The notes beneath the pieces were generated by a model, which searched no databases, had not been told where the DNA came from, and worked only from the letters and a program-made list of their open reading frames with translations. 64,000 bases of DNA, from assembly GCA_012845835.1 (NCBI GenBank), contig JABAKD010000016.1, positions 5,353,419 to 5,417,418 of the forward strand. The letters run 5' to 3'. Each line of letters begins with the position of its first letter. Position 1 is the stretch's first letter. The stretch is from Undaria pinnatifida (taxonomy: Eukaryota > Sar > Phaeophyceae > Laminariales > Alariaceae). A program made the position numbers and the translations under genes. Shown in pieces: positions 1 to 34,900 of this stretch.

Positions 1-1
1 G

Positions 2-24239
<24,238 letters not shown>

Positions 24240-24263
<24 letters not shown>

Positions 24264-24820
24264 CTCAGGGGAAGAGAGCAGGGTCAGGGAAAACTCTTCG
24301 AGGAACACGTCGGGACTTAACATCCGTTTTGGACTGCGTTGTAGGGTGTTGACGCGTTTGCTCTCGCCGTTGACCTGGCGCGAGGGTTAACGCAAGTTTT
24401 TTGGACTGAAATGCAATCCCTTTGAAGCGACTGCTCTGGTCTCGTTAGCTCCCCAGCGGAAGAGAGAGCGGGGTCAGGGAGGAGCGTCTTGGACGTGGTT
24501 ATAGGAGATCAGCCCTTTTGCCGCCGCGAAAAATGCCACACACACTCAATCCAAGTGTACTAGATTGTTCCCAAAAACGTGGGTGCGGTTTTAAAGGAGT
24601 TACCAGCAGTTTTGGGCTGGGTTGCGGCGCCTTGAAACCTGTTCGCTCCGTGTCGCGTTAGCTTGTTAGCGGACGAGGACGGAACAAGGAAACCCCTTTG
24701 GCGATATTTATCAGGGGTAAACGTAGGCTTCTAGGACACCTCTTCGGCAATTCCAGGGGTGTACGTAGGTTTGTAGGAAACCTCTTCGATTATTCCAAGA
24801 GTAAGCTTAGCCTTATGGCC
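24240..24820. repeat. imperfect tandem repeats in the ACC 3' region
   Basis: agctcagggg(a) then gagagcagggtcaggga recurs at 24260 and 24450. ggggt(a/g)tacgtagg then ctaggacacctcttcg recurs at 24713, 24757 and 24795. Probably 3' UTR or flank. Confidence 0.6.
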
Positions 24821-25179
24821 GAGGTACAGAATGTTGAAGCTTGTTTTGAGTCCTAGCAGTAGACCCACTGTAGTTTGCGATGCTTTTTTTTTTATTGTTT
24901 AAAAATAAATATTTTGTCCAATTCCGCATGCCGCAAGGCGCAAAATGTGCTGGTTTTATGCGCGTTGGGGGATTTGGGGGTTTCGGTAAGGTGAGGGTTT
25001 GGTAGGTGGTGGTCCTGCCATAAGACGGGCAAAACATCGTGTCAGGACATTGCACGCTTCGTGCCGTCGCTTGTTTTGACGAGCGTTTTGATTGGGGCAG
25101 AATAGTTTGTGAAGAAGTGCAAACTTAATACGGTTGCTTGCTTTGGCGGGCGTGTTGAGTGAGTCTTTTGAGCATGGTA

Positions 25180-25620
25180 TATAGGTATAGCGTCGTCTAT
25201 GGAATAACCGGGCGGATGGTGTAGGGTAGGCGGTGCCGTGGCCTTTTCGCGAACGGCGACGACGTGCAACCGATTTGCCTCGTTGCATGGCGCGATGAGC
25301 AGTCTTTCTTGGTTGCCTGTTGGTTTGCGTCGAAGAATTGAAAAGTCCATGGCGTATCTCGTTCGGCGTTTTGGCTGGATCCGTCAAGTATAGCAGGAAG
25401 AGCGTTATCTGTTGACTAGGGATTGAGTGGATGGATAGTGTAGGATAGGCGGTGTCGTGGCGTGTTCACGTTTTCACGAATCGCGGCGACTTGCGACCGA
25501 TATCGTTGATTTTCGCGATGAGCAACCTCTGGGGCTGCCGGTGTTGATCTGCGCTTCGAACAATTTCTTCAATCGCTGGTGTTTATTTGCCCAATGAGCA
25601 ATCTCTTGGGTTGCCAAGGG
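25180..25620. repeat. about 230-bp tandem duplication
   Basis: ggatggtgtagggtaggcgg, a gcggcgac block, cgcgatgagca and ttggttgcc recur from 25210 and 25428, with a third partial start near 25590 (caatgagcaatctcttgg). Confidence 0.7.
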
Positions 25621-25680
25621 TCGCTCGAATCGTCAATATCGTGTTGACGGCAAACAAAAATGTTTTTTTATTCAAATAAT

Positions 25681-25900
25681 TCAGCATTTGCATGCGTGAT
25701 GCGCCTTTCCTCTCCGGGGGCAAGGTGGAGTTTTCCTGCGGTGCACCTCTTGTACGGTTGCCGGTGTTGATTGACATTTGACAGCCCGAATCGTCGATGT
25801 CGCAGTGACAGAAAAAAAAGCCAATGCAGAAAATGAAACTACAGTGCATGCGTCATATGCGTCCCTGTCGGGGGGCAAGACAAAGTTTGTTCTGCGGGCT
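25681..25900. repeat. about 175-bp tandem duplication
   Basis: tgcatgcgt, atgcg, cctctccgggggcaag-like and cctgcgg(t/g)g occur at 25690-25745 and again at 25848-25905. Confidence 0.55.
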
Positions 25901-26639
25901 ACCTGGCATAATGTATGCTGTCTCGGTTGCTGTACCGTACATTGATTGATTCCTGGTTGTGTAGGAGGATGACGTAGACTCGGGTGTTAGGGGACGATAG
26001 TCGCTGAGAGTCGTACAGCCTATTAAAAGTGACCGGTTGTCTCGTAGTATCTACAGTCTTAGCTACTGTAGCATGTAGATTCGACGGAAGATGGCTGGTA
26101 GGAAGATATCTTCGTTGCCATAGCATAGATTCGAAGGAAGTTATGCGACCATAGTCACCAAACATATCAGGCGACGGTAGTTTTGAGCTCCATCAGTGTT
26201 TCGCACCTTTAGGACGTCCCACACTCAAATCTAATTGTTGCGTCTAGACGATCATCCGTCACAGGCCTAAAGTTCCTTTCGTGTTGTTTTTTATTATCAC
26301 TGGCAGCCGTATAGACGACGCATAGGCTATTCATACTGACCGGGTGTCTCTGTGCGCTAAGGCGCCAACTTGCTGACGCCCTGTGATGGGTGATGGGTGC
26401 GGTCATAGATGTATTACCCTCGGGTACAATAGCAACTCCTTCGAAGGGTGAAACGGTACTGTACGAGTACCCTGGTTGGTACAACATAGAGCTACATATA
26501 TACAGGCCCGCGGTTTTGTGTTGGTCCTATTGATAATATCCCCGCCGGAGATCTGGTAGTGCTTTTATTGCGCGCGATCGAAGGGCGATCGGCCTTCCGT
26601 TAGTTGACTGCTGTGTACGTCGGCGGCTGCCGTTATGCT

Positions 26640-26907
26640 TCTACGCGCGCTAAAGATAAGAGGCATTATGGTATACCACTTTTCGGCCTGAACGTTTTCT
26701 GAATGAACGGGGTGCTTTAACCCAAGATCGTCGGCATTTCATTGTTCGTGCTACATGTTTCGTTGCATAGCTTTGGTAGGTCGTTGGATTGTTCATCAGG
26801 GAGAAATTTTAATTTTCTCCAAATCAGTTTTTGGGTGAGGTAAAGCGCTCCCCCTCAATAGGTGGGAGTCTCGGAAAAAAATGGTGCACGCACCTCTACC
26901 ATACATG
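26640..26907 (+). mobile_element. MITE-1 family copy
   Basis: Left end ctacgcgcgctaaag; core ttcggcctgaacg, tttaacccaagatcgtcgg; then atcagtttttgggtgaggta; right end gcacctctaccata. Same block order as 32137-32375. Confidence 0.75.
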
Positions 26908-27479
26908 GCATGCGTCCTTCGTTCATAAAATCTACAACGAAAAACTACACGTCGCTGCACGTCATATGTCTGTCCGTGGTTGGAGGATATCGCCGAAACT
27001 CTGCCGAACTGCTTGCCCTTCGTGATGCGCCTAGCGACCGCGCATGCGACGTCGCGACGCCGTGTCGATGTCTCGCGGTGCTTGTAGAGAGCATTGTTGG
27101 TTGATCAGTTTATCAGGGGCACGGCGGCTGCTATGGGCCGTTGTTGGTGAACGTCGTGGTACTAACCTAGGTATTACATTAGAAGAAGCGATACCGGTAC
27201 CACTGCCGGTACATCACAACCGGACGGATTACTCAGACCTAAGCAAAGCCACCTAACAAACGATGAGGGTAGGCTCCACGAGAGTACCGCCGCGTTGAGC
27301 TCTGCTGGTGGTGGTAGGTAGCATGCAGTCATGACCGTGCCGACTCTCGAACGTCCGTCAAGGGGGGGGCGTACAGCTATTACGACAGTTGTGAACCGGT
27401 GAGGCAACGATCTTTCAGAGTGCAGCATCCCAATTGAAAAAGGAACAACCGCCAAAATAGGAAAATAATAAACCGTGTC

Positions 27480-28830
27480 GAAATGTCGAAACTGCAAAAA
27501 GTGCGGTGAGTATCGCAAGGTAGGTGGCAGATTTGAGGGCAGCGGGGAAAGGGGAATTCCGAGGCTGCTTTTGGAGGAGATGCAAGGAGAGGAGGAGGAC
27601 TGCTGGCTCGCGTTACGAAGCAGCAACCAACCTGGATCTGCGACGCGAAAATATTGTACACGTGACGCTTTCTTGTAACAGAAGACGTCACGAGACATGT
27701 CAAACAAGGGGGAACGCGCGCTGTCAATGGTGTAGGACCGAGTGTTTCACACTAAAGCCTAGTGTTTTGGTGATATTCAAATCAAATTGAGGGAAATTTG
27801 CTGTCAGAAGGGGGGAAAGTGCTTGCTGACTCCTGGCTTATTTGCTGTAATGGGGGCACAGGCCTGCCGTTTCATCCCCAACTATTCACATGCTCGAGGC
27901 AGATACATGCTCCAGACACGTACGTCATGCTCGAGAAAGCAATCTTTCCCGGACGATACAGGACCGTTAAAACATACAGGTCCGTCATGACATCATACAG
28001 GACCGTCATGACATCATAATAATATATCGAATCTTCCACTCGGCTTTCGAATCGCGACAAATAATTGCTCGCTTCATCAATTATTCCGGGGTTTGCTGGG
28101 GTCATTTGTCACATAAACCGTTGAGCTGTCCGACCGTTTGTCTGACCGTCCGGAAACCCTAAGACATCAAACGGTATACCAGCGTTTTCTACGCAAGTTG
28201 AAGGTCATCAAATCTGTTCACATGGCAAAATCTGTTCACATGGCAAAAAAGAAACTGCGTCGCATCTCGTGAAATTTACACGTACGTGTAAACGGTATTC
28301 CCTAGCTCGATGTCTCCCTCTGTGCGCCCCGCTTCGTGTGTCCCATTCTCTGTCCTCCACTCTTTCTCCCCACCCACCACCACGGCTGCTGCTCCGGGTC
28401 TATAACCACACACCCCTTGGCCTTGATACCTTTCGAAGCTTGAAGTTGTTATGTAGGTTGCAGATTCATTTGGAAGGGTGGCGGGTAAAACTGGGATCCA
28501 TGGCTGCTTTTCGAGGAGATGCAAGGAGAGGAGGAGGACTGGCTCGCACCAAGAACAAACAAAACTGGACCTAAAACGTGAAACCACTGAACACGCGATG
28601 CTTCCTGGTGATGGGGGGGGCGAAGGATGCATACCGTTTCACCCTTCTAAACAATTATTATTACTATTTTTTTATATATATATCTGCTCGACAAAGTCTG
28701 CGCAGGCGAAAGATACAGGATCGTCGAAAGATGCAGGAGCGTTGAAAGATACAGGGCCGTTATCCCCATATTATGTTGGATCTTTCTTTCAGCACTCGGA
28801 TCGCGACAACTGATTGTTGGGCAGATCCTA
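27480..28830. repeat. duplicated region (about 600 bp and 390 bp copies)
   Basis: 27525-28095 and 28450-28815 share ggagatgcaaggagaggagg, gaggactggctcgc, a gatacaggaccgt series (27955-28015 and 28705-28760) and cggatcgcgacaa. Spacing about 950 bp. Both contain an open stretch LLLEEMQGEEEDCWL or a relative, function unknown. Confidence 0.7.
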
Positions 28831-29029
28831 CAACGGGGTAGCAGGTAGCGCGATCCGAAGGTATCATACATGCTCCGTAGTAAGTGCATTATTACTTTGC
28901 CACGCTGTTGCTGTCTTGCGCAGACATTCATAGGGTGTTAGGGGTTGGGTTGGCTCAACGCCCGTGCCTTGATCCCATCATCGGAATTTCTTCCAACAAC
29001 CGCGGTCTCCTGCACTACTTACATTTTGC

Positions 29030-30215
29030 GTGGAAGCTTCCATGGAAGATATGGAAGCTTCCATGGAAGTTTCCATGGAAGCAATGGAAGCGGTGGAAGC
29101 TTCCATCGAAGCTTCCGTGGAAGCTTCCACGGAAGATATGGAAGATATGAAAGCTTCCACGGAAGTAACTTCCACGGGAGCTTCCGCGAAAGCTTCCACG
29201 AAAGCTTCCATGGAAGTAACTTCCACGAAAGCTTCTATGGAAGCTTTCATGGAAGTAGTGGAAGCTTTCGCGGAAGTTATGGGAGTTTGCACGGAAGTAA
29301 ATTCCACGGAAGCTTTCGTGGAAGCTTCCATGGAAGTGACTTCGACGAAATCTTCCATGGAGGTTTTCATGGAAGTAATGGAAGCTTTCGCGGAAGTTAT
29401 AGAAGCTTTCGTGGAAGTAATTTCCACGGAAGTCTTCATGGAAGCTTCCGTGGAACTTCCATGGAAGAGATAGAAGATATGAAAGCTTCCACGGAAGTAA
29501 CTTCCACGGAAGCTTTCATGGGAGCTTCCGTCAGCTTCCGTGGAAGCTTCCATGGAAGATATGGAAGATATGAAAGCTTCCGTGGAAGAATATTTCACGG
29601 GAGCTTCCACGAAAGCTTCCACGAAAGCTTCCGTGGAAGTAATGGAAGCTTTCGCGGAAGTAATGGAAGCTTCCACGGAAGTTACTTCCATGGAAGCTTA
29701 GGGTTAGGGTTAAGGTTAGGGTTAGGGTTAGGGTTGGGGTTAGAGTTAGGTTGCTTCCATGGAAGCTTCCGTGAAAGCTGTCATGGAAGCTTCCGTGGAA
29801 GTTGTTTCCGTGGAAGTTGTTTCCGTGGAAGTTGTTTCCGTGGAAGTTGCTTTTGTGGAAGCTTCCGTGAAAGCTTCCGTGGAAGTAGCTTCCGTGAAGT
29901 TGCTTCGGTGGAAGCTTCCGTGAAAGTTCCTTCCGTCAAAGCTTCCGTGGAAGATATCGTGGAAGTTGCTTTCGCGGAAGCTTCCGCGGAAGCTTTCATG
30001 GGAGCTTCCGTGGAAGTTGCGCCCGTTGCTTCCGTGGAAGCTTTCATGGAAGCTTCCGTGGAAGTTGCTTCGGTGGAAGCTTCCGTGGAAGCTTTCATGG
30101 AAGCTTCCACGGTATAGAAGCGTGGAAGCTTCCGTGGAAGCTTCCATACTTCCATGGATGCTTCCATATCTTCCATGGAAGCTTCCATGGAAGCTTTCAC
30201 GAGCTTCCACCAAAA
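29030..30215. repeat. 1.2-kb palindromic GGAAGCTTCC minisatellite
   Basis: Dense array of ggaagcttcc, ttccatggaa, ttccgtggaa and ttccacggaa units. Unit and array are self-complementary, so stop-free frames run on both strands (390 aa +; 296, 237 and 168 aa -). A TTAGGG-like block splits it at 29697-29753. Coding is unlikely: the reading is pure repeat, for example SFHGSFRG or EASMEAS. Confidence 0.95.
29697..29753. repeat. interstitial telomere-like repeats inside the palindromic array
   Basis: About nine (T)TAGGG units with variants ttaagg, ttgggg and tagagt, bordered on both sides by GGAAGC repeats. Confidence 0.9.
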
Positions 30216-30309
30216 ATGCAGATAGTGCAGGTGGCCCAACAATCGTGAGCAATCAACAAACCCGACCCCAGGAAGATCTGTCCCAATGGAGTTATAGCAA
30301 GGCTCATTG

Positions 30310-30720
30310 ATTCGTCGTCCGCGCCTGGTCCAGCAGGAGACGGTCACCTCTCTACTCTCCCCCATAACGTCCCCGGTCGTTCGACAGCGACACATACATA
30401 TGACCCTTGCGCTTGCGCTGCTACAGCAGGGTTTGCGCTGCCGGTGCAAAACACCAGACACCAACAATACTATCAATCCCTCCACTCCCCTATACGACGT
30501 AGTATCCAGGTCATTCAACGGCGATACGTCTGCTCCTTGCAATCGCGCTGCTTCTAAACCGAGTAGGTCACGAGCTGCCGCCCCAAAGCACCAGACGCCG
30601 CAACTACAATTCCTTGCAGCATTCCAGTCATTCGATGGCGATACATGTGATCCTTGCGCTCGCATTGCCACTATCGGCTAGGATCGAGCTGCCGGCACCA
30701 ACCAGCACGAGTGTAGTAAA
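30310..30720. repeat. about 125-bp tandem repeat x3
   Basis: Units carry gtc(g/a)ttcga(c)ggcgatac, atgacccttgcgctcgc-like, gagctgccggc(a)cc and aaacaccagacgcc-like blocks, centred near 30400, 30520 and 30640. Confidence 0.75.
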
Positions 30721-30729
30721 CCCTAGAGG

Positions 30730-31190
30730 ATGTCCCAGAGAAACCCCCCCGACGCTACAAGACACCTCGAGGGTTAGACCAGTGCCTCCTTAAGCACGTC
30801 TAATAAACAGCAGACGCGGCGAGCGTCAAATCCCTGCCTTGTTAAGCACGCGCATTGTTGAACCAGAAGACGCCGCGAGCGTCAAACCTGTTTCTCTTTA
30901 ATTAAGCAGCTTCAATCGTTCAGAAGCTGTGAGGATCTAAACTGCACCTCTGCAAGCGCGCCTATTAAAAGCAAAAGATACTTCGAGGGTTTGGGCTGCG
31001 CGTCTTTGAGCACGTCCTTAAAAAAACAAGACGCCGCTAGGGTTGGACTTGTGCCCCTTTAAGCACGTCTATTGAAAGTCCAGACTCGGCGAGGGTTAAA
31101 CGCCCCTTTAAGCACGTCCCTTAACACCAGGCGCTGCGAAGGTTAAACGCTGAGGTTAAACCTTCGTCTCTTTAAGCACTTTCAATTGCT
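30730..31190. repeat. about 60-bp minisatellite x7
   Basis: Recurring tttaagcacgtc(t/c)(a/t)tt, then agacgccgcgagggtt and (a)aacctgtgcccc variants, seven or more units. The last ones (31070-31170) are the most compact. Confidence 0.8.
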
Positions 31191-31639
31191 CTTCGTTGCC
31201 CTCTTGCAGCCGTTCCTATAAAGTACGTTCAATCGGAACGGAACGAGACAACGGAAAGCGGCAGCAGAATGACCGGACGGGAAGCGAGGCGCTGTAAGTA
31301 CCGCAAGAAGACAGATATCTCGGCCATGAACAGAGAACAGAGGGCAACCAGCGACATACTGAGTAACACGTAGAAAAACTACTGGAAACGTCGAGAAATT
31401 TCACAAGCTGACCGATCACACATGGTCGGAACCCTGGTGTGTCCTTTGTGAGGACATAACACGCACCCCGTGTGTGCGAACGACGTCGTACTACTCGTAA
31501 GAGTTTCACACGCATCTTGCAAATGTGAGGTTCGACGAAATCCTCGATCGGTCTCACAACCGGGGTGTCTTTCCTAACTTTTCGTCAAAACCTCGTACTG
31601 TGGATCCAGCTCGGTCCCGGTGCAGCCGCTAGTGGATAC

Positions 31640-31700
31640 ACCAGATGAGTATCGACCCCTAATTTGATTTGATCGAACTCACGACTGACGTGTTTGGAAT
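31640..31700 (-). repeat. dispersed repeat R-GAGTATCGACC
   Basis: gatgagtatcgaccccta, tttgatcgaactcacg and gactgacgtgttt, as at 9425-9490 and 48835-48910. It lies just past the CCDC96 stop. Confidence 0.65.
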
Positions 31701-31760
31701 AATTTCATTAAAAAAAACTTTTCTGGGAATGATGCAACGATTTCTCTTGCTCGATCAAAG

Positions 31761-31935
31761 TTAACGTTGAATCTGCAACAATTGGCAACAAAAAATACTC
31801 AATGACCCGCAATGATTCATGGCTCTTGCCTGCTCCAAGAGGAGAAGGCGGTACTTGGATTGCATGTCTGCGATCTTCTGCCCAAGTTTCTTCAGGTTCC
31901 ACTTCCTCTGCTCGAAGTCTAGAATCAAGAGATCA
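31761..31935 (-). CDS. CCDC96: CCDC96 last coding exon (exon 15)
   Basis: Completes a Ser codon and encodes DLLILDFEQRKWNLKKLGQK, then IADMQSKYRLLLLEQ and a variable tail to TAA at 31761-31763. DLLxLDFExRK is a C-terminal motif of CCDC96. Acceptor ttcacccag|t. A GC donor after LLLEQ is conceivable, but read-through needs no exception. Confidence 0.9.
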
Positions 31936-34900
31936 CTGGGTGAAGCAAGACGGCGGGAAGCAGAGAGACACAGAGAGAGGGCGTTCGACATTGTGAAATA
32001 AAAATCGGGTACGAATACAACACTTTATTTCGTCCGTGGATCGACTTGATAGCATCCTGGCGCGTACACCATCTCCATGCAGTCCCGAATTAAGAGATCG
32101 CTGAGTGGGGCAATAAGCGGAGAATAGACGCGGGGGCTACGGTAGAGATACAAGAGCACTTTTTCGGCTGAAACGTTGTCCGAAGGACGGGGCTCCTTGA
32201 CCCAAAATCGTCGGAAAATTATCTTGTTTTCTAAGCAACATGCTTTTTTGCTTTTTTGCTATACCTAGGCCACGGGATGGTTTGTTCATCACAAAAAGAG
32301 CGCTTCCATTTTTCTCGAAATCAGTTGCTGGGTTAAAAAGCTTAGAACAAAAACAGGGTGCGCCTCCACCGTGGCATGTGTGCCTATATCGAGGGGTTGC
32401 AGGAAACCGGTTCAACACCTCCGTGGGTCGATTCGGCAGCAGCATCCTGACCCCTACATACCGCATCCCGCCATGCTCGAAGCAAGAATAGAATGCCCTG
32501 TCCTGTTTGTATGGATTGCGGCGGTCGAGACATTAATGTTGACGTCGTACCACTCTGTGTAATTAGGTCCTTAATCCAGAAACAGTTGCAAGGGCGGTTC
32601 GGGTGTTGATGCAAACGAACCAACGGCCTCAATATTTCCGGCCAGAGAGGTATCATGCATTGTTATCGGGCGCCATACTTTGAAAATGAGGAAGCAGGGC
32701 GCCGGTTTCGGCAAACATCGTATTCTGTTCACGCCGTTATTTTTTTCTACCGCTAAATTTAGCGTCCAAAGCCCCATGCCTGTTCACGTTACCTGCACCC
32801 TACTCAGACGCTCTTGAGGTGGTATGGTCGGCTTTGTGATACTTCCATTCACGCAGATTCATGAAATAGTTGTCATCAATGTCTGTAGTATATTGGTATC
32901 GATTTTTTCTTTCAGAACAAAAGGACTTCACTGCAAGATCTACACAAAAAACAGTCGAACAAACAGGGCAAAATGACCAAACCTGTTGGCGAAGCCCTGA
33001 CTCTGCCTTAGGCTGGCCACCTCTGCCCTCAGGCCATCTCGCTCTTTCTTCGCTCGGGTGAGGCAATCTCTCTCCTGGTTCAGGTCTTCCTCGAGTCCTG
33101 AAAGCTACCGTTACCGTAAGGTTACCGTTGTCAAAGGGGGTCAAAGAAACAGGTGCGGTTAGCGAGGGGGGTTGTCAGAGAAAGAAACAAAGGAGCGAAG
33201 GTGTCAGGAGACGGTCAGTCAAGGAAAAACGCACAGCGGTCAAGGGTGTAAACCCAAGCGTTATACACAAAAACCTAGTAGTTTGGCGTCAGTCAAGTTA
33301 ATTTATTGGAAAATTGCCGTCTGTCGGTCAAGTCAAGAGCTGAGGGTGCCGTCTCGTGACGTCCACAGTAAAACCCAGTAGTTTGGCGTCAGTCAAGGTA
33401 AGCTATTGGAAAATTGCTGTCGGTCAAGGGCTGAAAGTGCCGTTTCCTGATATCGTTGCTGAGGATAGTGCGTGACGGGGGTCGGAGAGAACTGTACGGT
33501 TTAGCGAGGGGGAAGGGGTCAGAAAGACAGAGTTCTTTGTAGGCTTACTTTTTCAACTTGCGTCTTTTGCGTCTTGCTCGAGCCCGAAAATATCAGAAAG
33601 TCCGAAATTGGTAGGCTTGCTTTTTCCAACTTGCGTCTTCCTCGAGTCCGAAAAGATCTTGTTTAGGGAAGGAAGGGTTCAGAGAGAGGTCCGAAATTGG
33701 TAGGAACGCGTGTTACGTAAAAGCACGGGGTATAGGGGTAAAGGGGTCTAGGTGTCTCTTTCTGGGGCTCTCCTCGGCTAAGGAGCTCTACCGTACTGAT
33801 TCTTTCGAAACATTGAAAAGTGCAAAACCCGAGGACCAATCTTATGGCGTAGGTATATATACAACAAAAGACGCGTGCTACGACAGAGGTGCGAGCATTT
33901 TTTCAGCAAAAAACAAGTCTGAAATGACGGCACTCCTTAGCCCAAACATCGTGGAAATGATGTCATGCTTGTTTCGCAAAAAGTATTTTTTTTACATCCC
34001 CTAGGAGGCACAAGGGGAATGATTGCATCACATAGTGTGAATATGGTGAGGCACCCACGAGGCAGTTACATGGTAATACTCATCGATGTATCTGGAATGG
34101 ACACACCAGAAAACAAAGCGACTCATTGGCGCTGTCGTCCATAATCAAGAAAGTAGGCACAAGGTAGATGCCGAAGTCTGTCTTATGCGCGGTTCTTGGA
34201 AGGATGCAGTTTCACCCTTCATGCGACTCGCCGAACGCCTCACGGCGTTTAGCGCTGGGTGCAACCAATTTCTGCCTGGTTGGTGAAAACCCGACGTGCT
34301 CCGTCCCGGCATAGTAGGGATGCGAGGATCTATGGTCATACGACTAAGGCGATGCACAAAACTGAGTACTCCCCTCCCCCACCCCTTAGAAGGCCGTGGG
34401 ATTTTCGTCAGTTTTATCCTTTTCAGATTACTCAAAACATTTTTTGGCTAAAGATATGGAGCTCCTCAACTAGTTAGGAGGAGCACAGTATCAGAAAAAA
34501 AAAATGATGCACGTCTACTGTATTCATACACTGTTAGTTAGTACTGCAGTAATAGTAGCATGTGTCCGGCGAATAGTGTAAAACAAAAATGCTATTATTC
34601 CAAAAGCGACTGATTCTGCGATAGCCCCCCCCCCAAAAAGCAGCGATTTATTTAACAAACGTTTCACGGCTGCCCGGCACGAGGAACGATGCTACAAAAA
34701 AAATAGCTGCTTCCATGCATTTTCTCGTTTGCAAAGGACTATTGAACAATGACGCCGGGGTGGCAAGGGGCACCCTACTTCAGGACATACGGCCGGGAGA
34801 TGGTTTCATAACCCATCGATTTCATTGCAGAAAAGTTGGGGGTCAACCGTGGGACGACTTAGGCATTGGGCAGTGTAGAAACATGCTACTAATAGTAAGT

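Larger units (their letters stand above)
24264..31760. other. 7.5 kb region between convergent genes, no recognisable gene
   Basis: It lies between the ACC stop and the CCDC96 stop, so it contains both 3' UTRs. I see no conserved protein. ORFs of 177 aa (27174-27707, -) and 118 aa (28276-28632, -) have no motif I know. Tandem and palindromic repeats within it are listed separately. Confidence 0.7.

Noticed and set aside
27174-27707. 177-aa frame on - in the region between the genes
   Set aside because: No motif or splice context that I recognise, and it overlaps a duplicated block; kept as undetermined rather than called a gene.
28945-30117. 390-aa frame on + and long frames on - rich in SFHGSF / EASMEAS
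   Set aside because: Pure translation of a palindromic minisatellite that is stop-free on both strands; no non-repetitive coding segment.
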